Source: Saprospirales bacterium
Lineage (GTDB): Bacteria > Bacteroidota > Bacteroidia > Chitinophagales > Saprospiraceae
Reading direction: 5' to 3'
NCBI GenBank assembly: GCA_016711045.1
Contig: JADJTT010000003.1
Span: 620,001 to 684,000 of the forward strand
DNA: 64,000 bases
In this document: positions 17,749-26,490 of the stretch, piece by piece
Position numbering within the stretch: position 1 is the first letter of the stretch
Layout: every line of letters begins with the position of its first letter
Notes under the pieces: model-generated
What the model was told of the DNA's origin: nothing
Database searches by the model: none
What the model saw: the letters and a program-made list of their open reading frames with translations, nothing else
Translations under genes and position numbers: made by a program

Positions 17749-19398
17749 CTAGCCCTTGCAAACCATGTGCCCGCACAGGGTGTAATACGATACATGCCGT
17801 TTATCTCCTTTATCGCTCGATACAAAGGTGGTGATCACATCGCCCTTCGCCAGGCTCAAGGAAGCAGCAAATGAACCGGACCCGGCCCAGCCTGCGCCTT
17901 CCGAACTCCAGGCCTTACCGACCACTACGTTGTTATGTTTGAGGAATATCCGCACATCGTCGAGCGTGCCTCCGTGCTTCAGCGCGTCTCGGACGAAGGA
18001 AACCACAAAGTGGTAGATCCCTGTGGCCGGCGCGACGAACTGCGTGCCGTCCCAGGCACTGCCTTCATTGGAATAGGTATCGGGGTAACTCAGTTGAAGA
18101 TCCGCGCCTTGCGAAATATGAGATTCACCCGAAGCAGTAAACGCGACACAACTAGCCTCCACTTTCAGCCCATTGCACAGGTTGATCCGTCCCGAGCCTA
18201 TAGGTTTATCCGTGGTGATAGCGTCGGCTGTATTTACGATGATATCGCGCACCTCTTCAAAGGTCAGGCCTGGGTTTTGAGCCAGCAGCAAGGCTGCCTG
18301 TCCGGCTACATGCGGACTGGCCATGGAGGTGCCTTGCATATATCCATACCCTCCGCCCATAAGGGTGGATTGGATATAGACGCCCGGTGCAGCCACGTCG
18401 GTGCCAGGGCCGTAGTTGGAAAACCAGGCACGTTGGTCGGTTTGGTCGGTAGCGGCTACCGAAATGGTTTTACTGTAGTTTTGTGGGGAGTAGTTGGCCG
18501 TCACATCGTCGTTGTTGCCGGCAGACATGATAAGGACCCCTCCTTTGCTGTGGACGTAATCGGCGGCGGCTTCCAGAACGGGATCGGAAGGATAGGGAGA
18601 ACCGTATCCCCAGCTGTTGTTAAACACTTTAGCTCCATTGTCCACCGCCCAGGTCCAGGCCTGTGCAATGACGCTCGAATAGGCATTGGGGAAAATCTTG
18701 ACGGCCATGATCTTGGCCTTGGGCGCAACGCCTACTACGCCAACGGCGTTATTGAGTTCTGCGGCAATAGTCCCTGCCACGTGGGTGCCGTGTCCGTAAT
18801 AGTCCATCGCATCAGAATCGCCGTCGGAAAAGTCGTACCCGTGGTTCCCGAAGCCGTCTTTCCACATATTGTTGACCAGATCGGGATGAGTATAGTCTAC
18901 CCCTGTGTCGACGACGGCAACCACTATATTTTCCCCTTGCGAAATATCCCAGGCACACTCCGCCTCGATCTTCGGCATGGCCCATAGATTTGCGTAATTG
19001 GGGTCATTGGAAGCAACATGCAAATCGGCCAGGTAATCGTAGCTGACGAACTGTACGCGCCGGTCGCGTTCCAGGGCTTGGCGAACAGCTTCCAGATCAG
19101 CGCCTTCCGGAAGGGCCAATTGGAATATCCGGTACATTTTCTTTTCCTCCGCAGTCATTTGTTCGTATGCCTGTTGGAAAACATCTTCGTCCTTGGCGAC
19201 ACTTCGTGCATTGCCACTTAGCGAAGCTTTTTGCTTTTCCACCACTGGCCCGACTTTCATCAGACGTTGAAATCCGATTTTTCCTCCGCTACTGCCTCGG
19301 CTTGCTGTTTGTGCAGAGGCCAGTACTTCCTCTGGATTGGCGCCTTCCATAAAGCATACCACCAGCGTTTTTTCTTTAATTTTTTTTTCTTTTTCCAT
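17749..19398 (-). CDS. Subtilisin-like protease (S8) fused to a C1q-like domain, no signal peptide
   Basis: 549 residues. Residues about 10-125 form a pro-region/inhibitor-like part. The S8 catalytic domain (about 135-410) has Asp164 (VVDTGVDYTHPD), His203 (GHGTHVAG), Asn295 (SAGNN) and Ser358 (GTSMASPH), so it should be active. Residues about 416-546 match the pattern of a C1q/TNF-like jelly roll (TQFVAPATGIYHF, LSLAKGDVI). The N-terminus is strongly charged and shows no signal peptide. It lies between the TPR-CHAT gene and the LamG gene, all leftward, with a stem-loop plus T-run directly before its start. Role inferred: a protease acting with the CHAT protein, perhaps on it or on shared targets. 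Confidence 0.88.
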   Translation of the reverse strand: MEKEKKIKEKTLVVCFMEGANPEEVLASAQTASRGSSGGKIGFQRLMKVGPVVEKQKASLSGNARSVAKDEDVFQQAYEQMTAEEKKMYRIFQLALPEGADLEAVRQALERDRRVQFVSYDYLADLHVASNDPNYANLWAMPKIEAECAWDISQGENIVVAVVDTGVDYTHPDLVNNMWKDGFGNHGYDFSDGDSDAMDYYGHGTHVAGTIAAELNNAVGVVGVAPKAKIMAVKIFPNAYSSVIAQAWTWAVDNGAKVFNNSWGYGSPYPSDPVLEAAADYVHSKGGVLIMSAGNNDDVTANYSPQNYSKTISVAATDQTDQRAWFSNYGPGTDVAAPGVYIQSTLMGGGYGYMQGTSMASPHVAGQAALLLAQNPGLTFEEVRDIIVNTADAITTDKPIGSGRINLCNGLKVEASCVAFTASGESHISQGADLQLSYPDTYSNEGSAWDGTQFVAPATGIYHFVVSFVRDALKHGGTLDDVRIFLKHNNVVVGKAWSSEGAGWAGSGSFAASLSLAKGDVITTFVSSDKGDKRHVSYYTLCGHMVCKG

Positions 19399-19423
19399 GA
19401 TTTAATGGGGATTTAAAAAGGTT

Positions 19424-19457
19424 GAAAAATAAAAAGCCGGGACCTCTCAGCCCCGGC
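19424..19457 (-). terminator. Intrinsic terminator/attenuator before the S8 gene
   Basis: On the minus strand a GCCGGG/CCCGGC stem is followed by a TTTTTATTTTT run, ending about 26 bases before the S8 start at 19398. It lies inside the leftward gene series, so it either ends the CHAT transcript or works as an attenuator for the protease gene. Confidence 0.65.
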
Positions 19458-19527
19458 CCAAACAGGTTTTAAATGCTATTCAGTTTTTTGGGGTAGTTCA
19501 GTATCTGTTCATGGGATTCATACTCAA

Positions 19528-19581
19528 AATGAAGTAAAAGTGATTTGACGGCCGCGGCCGTCAAATCACTTTTACTTCATT
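19528..19581. repeat. Perfect 54-bp palindrome between CHAT and S8 genes
   Basis: All 27 base pairs of the two arms match without a spacer; the centre is CGGCCGCGGCCG and the outer part is AT-rich (ATGAAGTAAAAGTGATTTGA and its complement). It lies in the 277-base gap between the CHAT stop and the S8 start. It could be an operator, a processing or termination hairpin, or a mobile-element relic. Confidence 0.9.
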
Positions 19582-19675
19582 ATATTTACCAATCCATGAA
19601 GCATGAAAAATGTTACCCTTGTTTTTTGAAAAAAATCAAAAAACAAAAAAAATAATGAATGGAAAAGACGGATGG

Positions 19676-22375
19676 CTACCGGTAACGGCGAATGAAAAAG
19701 CCGGCCACCGGCAATAAAAGCGCGAGGAAAATACCCCAAACCCAATAAGGGATATTGCCGGGAAGCGCCACCGTGCCATCCTGCCCGTAGAAGGTCAGGC
19801 CTGCCCAATAATAGGGCGATTGAAAAGCAGCGGAAGGCGCATCCTCCAGGTATTGGAGCTTGGCCTGCCGTAGGGCCTCCAGTCTGGACTGTTTTTTCGA
19901 AAGCCCCTGGTAAAATTGGGCCAGGATCTGGGCAGTGGTAGATTCATTGATCTCCCATTGTGCCGCGATCAGGCTGGCGGCGCCGGCGTAAGCGAATCCG
20001 CGCGCATGGCTCATGATGCCTTCACCGGTGGCGAGCTCGCCCAGGTTGGTTTCGCAGGCGCTCAACACCACCAGATCGCAGGGGATTAGCATGGCATATA
20101 ACTGGGGAAGGGTGAGTTTTTCATCGTAAAATTCTACGCTGGGCTCCATGCCCGATTTGGCACGAGCATGGGTGGAGAGGTGGAGAATCCGGGCCCGGGG
20201 CGCCCAATCCAAAAATGCGGCGAGGGAAGCGGAGGCGCCGGACAATCGTTGGAGTGTTGCCAGATGCGCTGTTTCTTTCATTCCATACAACAGAGGCGCC
20301 AGGCCGCGTTCGCCATTCGGGAAGCCCGGATCAAACTGTACGATCGCCCCTCCTTCCCGATTGGGCACCGGACGCCAGAGCAACTCCGCCGACCAACTGT
20401 ATTGAATGGGCACCTTCCTGATGAGGTAGGGTGCGTTGCCATAGCTCTTTCCAGCCCAGGATTCGGTGAGCAAGGCCTCAAACGGCAAATACCCCAGCGG
20501 TCCATCGGGAATGACTATGAGTTTGTCCGCTTGATCCAGTAACCCCTTAGCCTGTTCCGGTACAAGGAGGTGGTATAGATCGTATGCCACAGCAAAATAG
20601 CCCGCAGGGTCGGCCAGGGTAGCATCCGCATCCTTGAAATAATGGCCGTATTGCTGCAGAGCGACTTGCAGCGCTTGTACCCCGTCCATTTTTTCCAAAA
20701 ATGCCCCCTGCGGGTGAATACCCAGGATATACACCGATTCTGTACCGTAAAAGTATTCCAAAAAAAGAGCCTTTTCTCCAGCCAGCTTCTGCATCACCTC
20801 TTTGAAGGGTGTATGGGAAACCTCCGGCTGCAGCCCCTGGAAACGGGGATCAAGGACTTTCAGCGCTTGCAAGACCTTTTCGTATCGGCGCTCCATTTCG
20901 AGCAGCCGCTCATTTGCTCCGTTAGATCGGGCTTCGGCTATGGACAGCCGGAGGTCTGCTTCCTCCTGGAGGAGCGTATCGGGCAAAGCCCCCCGGGTTA
21001 GAGACCTGTTGCGCTCCACGGCTTCCCGCAGCACATCGGCTTTCGAATCCTCCATGAGTTGGTAAATGCGTTCCAGACAGGCAGGGTTACCCTTTTGCGC
21101 GTAAAGCGCTGCCTGTACCTGAATGGCTTCCTCAAAATAGCCGTGGCTGTATTCTCCCATATAGAGTCGGGCCACATCCGAGCCGTAGGTCGTTTTCAGA
21201 AGGTGGATCTGGCGCAAGGCCAGGTCGTAGCATTGACCGGCATTTTCCAACTCATTTCGTGCCGCCATCATTCGGGCTTTGCGCGCCGGGGCGGTCATAG
21301 CCCAGGATTCAACAAACGCGAAGTCAGGCGCAGGGTTGTCCTTCAGGTCGAGGCTGTTAAAGTCGGGGTAAGCCTGCACGATCGCCTGCTGGTAGAGCTG
21401 CAGGGCTTTTTCGGGTTGGCCCGTTTCGGCAAAAAAATCACCGGCATTGACCAGCATTTTGGCGTGTTCGCGGTCTTTTTCCGGATAAGCAATAGCAGTG
21501 GCCTCAAGGGCTAGATTCCAATATTTGCCTGCCTCGGAGACCTTTTTTTCCGTGTAGAGCACTTCTGCAAGAGAAGCGAATATTGGGCCGGACTCAATTT
21601 CATCGTCCGGATTTTGCTGCATAAGGCTCAACGCCTCCCGCGCGTACTTTTCTGCGTTGGAATAATCTTTTTTTTTCAAGTAAAGGCCGACCCCGCTCAG
21701 TGCCAACATAGCCCTATGACGAGGGGATCCTCCCGCTTTCAGTCCTTTTTTCAGATTAAAAAAGGCTTTTTCATAATCTTCCTGCCAATAGTAACAATCT
21801 GACAAAAAACTGCAAACAGGGGCTGTGTACCGGTGTGCGGTATCCTGTTCAAGCGCTTTTTCAAAATAGGCAATCGCCTTCGGGTAGTTCAGGCGCATTT
21901 CCAGTATCTGCCCTGCATTTTTATAGGCATAAGCCACATTTGCGTGGAGGGTGTCGAGCCGTTCAAATATATCGATGGCTTTTTCCAGGGCCTCCAATTG
22001 CCCCGAATCATTATTCAGCACATTCTCGTTAAACGACCGGGCCAGGTATAAACGGGCTTGTAAAAACCAATCGATACCCGTCTGTTTTTCCAGAAAGGGC
22101 GTCCAATAAAGCAGCGTATCCAGTGCCTGCTGATAATCCCCCAGATCGTATGTAACATCAGCATAATTATAAAGGGCCTTTTGGCAAATGGCCCATTCCC
22201 TCCCCTTCCGGGAAGCCTCGAATACCTGATGAAACGCTTGTTGCGCGACAGGAAACTCCTCCGCTGCATAAATGGAATCTGCCGCATGCAGCTGGTCCTT
22301 GAGACCGACCTGCGCCACACAAATAGCGAAAAAAGAAACAACTGCGGCAAGGGTGAAAAGCAACTTCTTCCTCAT
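19676..22375 (-). CDS. Membrane-anchored TPR-CHAT caspase-like protein
   Basis: 899 residues. Signal peptide (about 1-21, VVSFFAICVAQ), then about ten TPR repeats (30-430), a helical linker, and a C-terminal CHAT domain (about 580-870) with His736 (LHLSTHAR) and Cys774 (LSACETNLG), the caspase-type dyad. It ends with a membrane helix and basic tail (YWVWGIFLALLLPVAGFF then IRRYR). Topology therefore places TPRs and protease on the outer face of the inner membrane. It is flanked by an anchored DUF11-like protein of the same C-terminal design and by the S8-C1q protease. Known CHAT-TPR proteins cleave partners after TPR sensing; that this one does so is inferred. Confidence 0.9.
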   Translation of the reverse strand: MRKKLLFTLAAVVSFFAICVAQVGLKDQLHAADSIYAAEEFPVAQQAFHQVFEASRKGREWAICQKALYNYADVTYDLGDYQQALDTLLYWTPFLEKQTGIDWFLQARLYLARSFNENVLNNDSGQLEALEKAIDIFERLDTLHANVAYAYKNAGQILEMRLNYPKAIAYFEKALEQDTAHRYTAPVCSFLSDCYYWQEDYEKAFFNLKKGLKAGGSPRHRAMLALSGVGLYLKKKDYSNAEKYAREALSLMQQNPDDEIESGPIFASLAEVLYTEKKVSEAGKYWNLALEATAIAYPEKDREHAKMLVNAGDFFAETGQPEKALQLYQQAIVQAYPDFNSLDLKDNPAPDFAFVESWAMTAPARKARMMAARNELENAGQCYDLALRQIHLLKTTYGSDVARLYMGEYSHGYFEEAIQVQAALYAQKGNPACLERIYQLMEDSKADVLREAVERNRSLTRGALPDTLLQEEADLRLSIAEARSNGANERLLEMERRYEKVLQALKVLDPRFQGLQPEVSHTPFKEVMQKLAGEKALFLEYFYGTESVYILGIHPQGAFLEKMDGVQALQVALQQYGHYFKDADATLADPAGYFAVAYDLYHLLVPEQAKGLLDQADKLIVIPDGPLGYLPFEALLTESWAGKSYGNAPYLIRKVPIQYSWSAELLWRPVPNREGGAIVQFDPGFPNGERGLAPLLYGMKETAHLATLQRLSGASASLAAFLDWAPRARILHLSTHARAKSGMEPSVEFYDEKLTLPQLYAMLIPCDLVVLSACETNLGELATGEGIMSHARGFAYAGAASLIAAQWEINESTTAQILAQFYQGLSKKQSRLEALRQAKLQYLEDAPSAAFQSPYYWAGLTFYGQDGTVALPGNIPYWVWGIFLALLLPVAGFFIRRYR

Positions 22376-22379
22376 AGGG

Positions 22380-22417
22380 CCTTAAATTCGGGGTTAGTGA
22401 CTACCCCGAATTTAAGG
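22380..22417. repeat. Inverted repeat immediately before the CHAT start
   Basis: Arms CCTTAAATTCGGGGT and ACCCCGAATTTAAGG flank an eight-base spacer. The repeat begins five bases upstream of the ATG at 22375, so it could mask the ribosome-binding region or bind a regulator. Confidence 0.75.
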
Positions 22418-22444
22418 AATTTAAGTGCTTAGACAAAAAATTTA

Positions 22445-22477
22445 TACACATTCGCGACCTGCGGCCGCGAATGTGTA
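22445..22477. terminator. Hairpin after the anchored PKD/DUF11-like gene
   Basis: Arms TACACATTCGCG and CGCGAATGTGTA lie just after the stop at 22486 (leftward). It probably forms a transcript-end or processing hairpin between two genes of the series. Confidence 0.6.
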
Positions 22478-22485
22478 CCAGGTAC

Positions 22486-24360
22486 TTACGGTTTTTTCTT
22501 TTTGGAAAGCGCCATCACAAGGATGCCGGCAAGCACAGCCATGCTGATCAGGATCAACTTCCAGGGGAAGGACTTGGGTGGACACTCATAAGGAACGAGC
22601 ACCGTCTGCTCCGCCCAACATCCGTTTACGGTGTCTTTTACAGTTAGATGGTAAACCCCGGGCGGACGATCGTAGAGACAAAAACGCTTGCCTTTCTTTT
22701 CTTTCGGTACATTATTTTCGCACTCCCAGTTCCACACCAGATTCGCTGCATTAGCAGAGGTGATCGCCTTCGCCTCGATGGTAGCCTTTACCCCGGTGGC
22801 GCAGTCGCGAAATTTTAATTTGGTGGAAATGGAGAGGTCACAATCTACTTCGACGGGAAACCGGAATAATTCGTAGGAACAACTAGCCCCTCTGACTACT
22901 GCCATATAATCCATTGCCCGAGGTGGGGAAACATTAGGATTTGTAGCAAAAGGATCGGAGATAAATACGGGAGGATACCATATTGCACCGGGAGCGGAAG
23001 ATGGATTTCCGAGTAAGATCGGAGTCCCTGAATAGGTCGCTGAAGTATATGCACTGTCTGCAATAATGGCGCATGTACAAGTACCGCCAACAACCGATCC
23101 GGGACAAGCAATTTCTGCATGATAGAAATTGGTAAATATAGGCGGATTGCAATCAAACGTGATCTCCGCCCGGTTGATGATAGCCAGGCATGGATCGAAG
23201 TCCATACTATGGGCCTGAAAATAGGCGTCGTCAAATTCTACTACGAATTGAATGGAGTCCATGGTGGCTTCTTCTCCGAAAAGTGTCCCATAATCTGGAT
23301 CACCTGTACCTTTTAGCCCACTGCCCCCTTTGAGCAATGTCCCGGATAAATTCCAGACGATTTCCCGGTTATTTACCGGGGTGGGATTTGTCATGCCAGC
23401 TGGATAAACGGTTTGGACGGAGCTTGTTGAAAAAAACAGCGGCAGATAGGTTCGCACCACCACCTCATTCGCCGTACCCGCTCCAATATTTTGAAAATGG
23501 ATCGTATAAGTCATCTTATCTCCGGTTGCCACCGGTGCACAGAGCGATTTTTGGTTGGCTACGATATAATTTGGATCGTGTGATAAGGCAGCAACTGCAG
23601 TGGCGGATACCGTGCCTGCAGGGCATGTTTGTTCTTCGGCAAAAAATATTTCTCCGTCAATTCCAACCGTTTCCTCCTCTTGCACAGTGGACTTGACTTC
23701 AAAAGTGAGAAAAACCCGGCGTGCCAGGTTGTTGGGAAGGCTGGAGTTTGAAAGCTGGATGCGGATTTTCCCGCCGGTGAGATCTGTTATGGTTTCGCTG
23801 TGGAAATTCCTTGTCTTCGTGTCGTCATACGTTAATTTGTCAGAATCGAAGGATATTTCAATGTAGGTTGGGTCTTTGGGGCCTTCACATGGCATTCCAT
23901 AACTCACCACATAGGTTATGGAATCTCCGGGAACGGGAGTCCTGTTGGGGATTAGCGTAAGCGGGGTCGCCATACTTTTTGGTTCCTGAATCTCATCTAT
24001 TGAGTTGATGGGCACGGAGGTGAACCCACTGGTAGGCTTATCCCCTTTCTCGTAGAGCTTCGTCACTTCCACCTGTACATTGCGGTTGTTCATCCCGGAA
24101 GACCCACCGGGACCCTGGAAGGTATGAGAAACCGAATTGACAGTGGTAATTTCGTAAGATCCATCGTCGAAAAACCAAAAGTAGCTGTATTGGGCGCTGT
24201 CCTTTGGAACCCCATTGGCTGTAAATACATAACATGCCCCTCCACAAGGTGTGGATGTAATAGAAATTTGGACACTCCCCCAAGTAGAACTAGCGTTAAC
24301 CTCCCACATCAAAATAAAAGCGCCCAGGAGCAACCCCAGGACGATCAAAATTTTCTTCAT
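22486..24360 (-). CDS. Membrane-anchored PKD/DUF11-like surface protein
   Basis: 624 residues. Signal peptide (about 1-23), a PKD-like N-terminal module (about 30-100, YFWFFDDGSYEI), then DUF11-type repeats (TYVVSYGMPC and TYTIHFQNIGAGTANEV, about 145-400) and two further beta-rich segments. The C-terminus is one membrane helix followed by lysines (LILISMAVLAGILVMALSKK), giving outward orientation with a short cytosolic tail. It is the first gene of the leftward series and starts 99 bases from the divergent sigma factor gene, so both may share a control region. Likely a surface partner or substrate of the CHAT protein; this is inferred from position and matching anchor. Confidence 0.82.
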   Translation of the reverse strand: MKKILIVLGLLLGAFILMWEVNASSTWGSVQISITSTPCGGACYVFTANGVPKDSAQYSYFWFFDDGSYEITTVNSVSHTFQGPGGSSGMNNRNVQVEVTKLYEKGDKPTSGFTSVPINSIDEIQEPKSMATPLTLIPNRTPVPGDSITYVVSYGMPCEGPKDPTYIEISFDSDKLTYDDTKTRNFHSETITDLTGGKIRIQLSNSSLPNNLARRVFLTFEVKSTVQEEETVGIDGEIFFAEEQTCPAGTVSATAVAALSHDPNYIVANQKSLCAPVATGDKMTYTIHFQNIGAGTANEVVVRTYLPLFFSTSSVQTVYPAGMTNPTPVNNREIVWNLSGTLLKGGSGLKGTGDPDYGTLFGEEATMDSIQFVVEFDDAYFQAHSMDFDPCLAIINRAEITFDCNPPIFTNFYHAEIACPGSVVGGTCTCAIIADSAYTSATYSGTPILLGNPSSAPGAIWYPPVFISDPFATNPNVSPPRAMDYMAVVRGASCSYELFRFPVEVDCDLSISTKLKFRDCATGVKATIEAKAITSANAANLVWNWECENNVPKEKKGKRFCLYDRPPGVYHLTVKDTVNGCWAEQTVLVPYECPPKSFPWKLILISMAVLAGILVMALSKKKKP

Positions 24361-24459
24361 AACAATTGGTTTTTTGTGTTTTTATTGGTTTAAAATACAG
24401 GTATTTCCAGAATTTCTTACCTTTCTATCACAATAATTCAAATTTGTTACCCCTAAGGA
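24361..24459. promoter_or_regulatory. Divergent control region of the sigma/CHAT block
   Basis: A 99-base AT-rich gap between divergent starts at 24360 and 24460 must hold promoters for both directions. TACCTTTC at 24418 is near the TAnnTTTG -7 consensus for the sigma gene. No clear -33 element or operator was found. Confidence 0.5.
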
Positions 24460-25047
24460 ATGACTTCTAATTCTCCCGCACATCCCGACCACCGCTTTAT
24501 CGAAGCCTTGCTTGCCAATGACGATGGGCTCATCCGGGAGATCTATGACCGCTACAGCCGGGAGACCATACAATGGATCGCTCGGAACAAGGGAAACGCT
24601 GACGATGCCCGTGACATTTTTCAGGAAGCCCTGATTGCTATCACCCTCCGCGCGCGCAAACGGTCTTTCGTGCTGACCTGTTCCTTCGGCGCCTACTTTT
24701 TCCTGGTGGTAAGGGGAAAGTGGTACAATGAGTTGCGGAAAAGAAGTCAACGTATGGTAACATCCCAGCCGTGGGAGGGATTGATAGAAAAGGGAGAGGA
24801 TATCGAAAAACTAGCGGAGGAGACGCTGCTCGAACACCAACGGGAAATGCTATTCCAGGAAAAATTAAGGCAACTTCCGGAGCGATGCCGCGAATTACTT
24901 CAACTTTCCTGGAAAGGCTCAAAAATGGAGGAAGTAGCCCGGCAAATGGGCGTTACTTACGCTTACGCCCGAAAGAAGAAATCGGAATGTATCGCGTCCC
25001 TGGTTGCATCGATTCAAGACGCCAAGGAATTTATTCAACTGTTTTGA
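24460..25047 (+). CDS. ECF-type sigma-70 family factor
   Basis: 195 residues. Region 2 (about 15-85) contains the typical core-binding and -10 recognition pattern (DDARDIFQEALIAI). Region 4 (about 135-185) has a helix-turn-helix: LPERCRELLQLSW, then MEEVARQMGVTYAYARKKK. Regions 1.1 and 3 are lacking, as in ECF factors. Divergent from the anchored surface protein and 9 bases upstream of a membrane TPR protein in the position of an anti-sigma factor. It probably directs RNA polymerase to promoters of this block in response to an envelope signal (inferred). Confidence 0.9.
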   Translation: MTSNSPAHPDHRFIEALLANDDGLIREIYDRYSRETIQWIARNKGNADDARDIFQEALIAITLRARKRSFVLTCSFGAYFFLVVRGKWYNELRKRSQRMVTSQPWEGLIEKGEDIEKLAEETLLEHQREMLFQEKLRQLPERCRELLQLSWKGSKMEEVARQMGVTYAYARKKKSECIASLVASIQDAKEFIQLF

Positions 25048-25056
25048 GAAAAGCCC

Positions 25057-25788
25057 ATGAAAGAACTATACGACTTATTCGAATCTTATTTGGAAAAAGA
25101 ATTGACCGAAAAGGAAATCCAGGCTTTTGAGCTAAAACTCAAGGAGGATTCCCCGTTTCGGGAACAATTCGAATCCTACCAGGCCCTTCGTCGCCAATAT
25201 CAGGATAGCTGGAAGCATGAAGAAACCGACCATTCGCTGAAACAAACGCTTCAAACCCTGGGCAACGAATATTTTGCGTCGCCACCAAAAAAGAAAATCG
25301 CTCCGCTCTGGTTTATCATTCCTACGCTGGCAGCCGCCTGTGCCCTGCTGGTGTTCCTTTTCCGTCCTGGCGCCGACCTCTACACCCGCTATTTTCAGGC
25401 GCCCCCTGCGGCCTTTACCGAGAAAGGAGATGGCCAACAGTGGTACCAACAAGCCGAGCAAGCCTACAACCAGGGTGATTTTGCCACTGCCTCGGGGCTG
25501 ATGGATTCCATTTTACAGAAAAATCCAGATGCCGTACAGATCGCTTTCTACAAAGGCATCAGTCTCCTGGAGTTGGGACAACTAGCCGCCTGTCGTGCAG
25601 TGCTCGAACCACTCGCTGAAGGCACCTCTTCCTTCTCCGAAGATGCCCAATGGTTTGTCTCCATGGCCTACCTCAAGGAGAAAAATTATGCCGCTAGTCT
25701 TTCTGAATTGCAGAAGATCCCGGCAGGAAGTGTATGGGAAGAGAAAGCGGAGATATTGAAAAAAGAACTGAAGAAAAAATTGAAGTAA
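25057..25788 (+). CDS. Membrane TPR protein in anti-sigma position
   Basis: 243 residues. The cytosolic N-terminal about 85 residues are helical (YLEKELTEKEIQAFE, as in Bacteroidota anti-sigma proteins). One membrane helix follows (about 87-105, LWFIIPTLAAACALLVFLF), then an outer part with TPR-like repeats (WYQQAEQAYNQGDFATA). No zinc-binding HxxxCxxC motif is visible, so it differs from classic ZAS anti-sigmas. The start lies 9 bases after the sigma stop, so the two are translationally linked. The inferred role is to hold the sigma factor and sense the envelope through the TPR part. Confidence 0.78.
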   Translation: MKELYDLFESYLEKELTEKEIQAFELKLKEDSPFREQFESYQALRRQYQDSWKHEETDHSLKQTLQTLGNEYFASPPKKKIAPLWFIIPTLAAACALLVFLFRPGADLYTRYFQAPPAAFTEKGDGQQWYQQAEQAYNQGDFATASGLMDSILQKNPDAVQIAFYKGISLLELGQLAACRAVLEPLAEGTSSFSEDAQWFVSMAYLKEKNYAASLSELQKIPAGSVWEEKAEILKKELKKKLK

Positions 25789-25797
25789 TCAATCCCT

Positions 25798-26490
25798 TTA
25801 TGAAACCACAAACCGATACCCTACCCCCTTCAACGTCACAATCTCTACCCCCTGGTCTTCCCGGAAGTAATCCCGCAACTTCGTGATATACACGTCCAGG
25901 TTGCGGGAATTGAAAAACGAATCGTCGCCCCACACTTCGCGCAAAATGGTCTTGCGCTCGACCTTGACGTTGCGGTGGCGCGACAAAATGAGCAGCAACT
26001 CGGTCTCGCGGTGGGAGAGTTTGCGCACGGTTTCCCCGTGGCACAATTCCAGCTTTTGCGGCCAAAACTGATATTGTCCCAGGACTATTTCTTCATCCAC
26101 TTGCGGGACGCCGGTCTTGCCTTTCATCAACCCCAACAGGTTTTGAATGCGGAGGATGAGCTCTTCCATGCTGAAGGGCTTTTTTAGGTAATCATTGCCG
26201 CCGGAGGCGAAGCCCTGCACCACATCCTGGGTCTGGTTTTTGGCGGTGAGGAAAAGAATGGGCATGTGGGGATCCCGCTCGCGGATCTCTTTCCCGAGGG
26301 AGAAACCGTCGCGGTTGGGCAGCATGACATCGAGCACGCAGAGGTCGGGATGGAGGCGTTCAAAAGCGGAAATCACCCGGTCGCCGTCGGTCACGAGCTG
26401 TACCTCGAAATCGCGGCTTTGCAAACTCTCCACCACGATCTTGGCCAAGAAAGGTTCGTCTTCGACGTAGAGTATGTTAATCTTGCTCAT
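25798..26490 (-). CDS. OmpR-family response regulator
   Basis: 230 residues from ATG 26490, chosen because MSKINILYVEDEP begins the receiver domain; an in-frame codon farther upstream would add residues with no homology. Receiver: acidic pair in VEDEP, phospho-Asp54 (VLDVMLPN), Lys in LKKPF. The winged-helix DNA-binding domain is about 130-230 (LSHRETELLLIL, RNLDVYITKLR, GVGYRF). It overlaps the kinase gene by 14 bases. It faces the GLPGLI/TonB-receptor pair and probably controls it. Confidence 0.92.
   Translation of the reverse strand: MSKINILYVEDEPFLAKIVVESLQSRDFEVQLVTDGDRVISAFERLHPDLCVLDVMLPNRDGFSLGKEIRERDPHMPILFLTAKNQTQDVVQGFASGGNDYLKKPFSMEELILRIQNLLGLMKGKTGVPQVDEEIVLGQYQFWPQKLELCHGETVRKLSHRETELLLILSRHRNVKVERKTILREVWGDDSFFNSRNLDVYITKLRDYFREDQGVEIVTLKGVGYRFVVS

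Noticed and set aside
17935..18987. Plus-strand frame of 350 codons opposite the subtilisin gene
   Set aside because: The S8 triad lies on the minus strand; the plus frame is its shadow.
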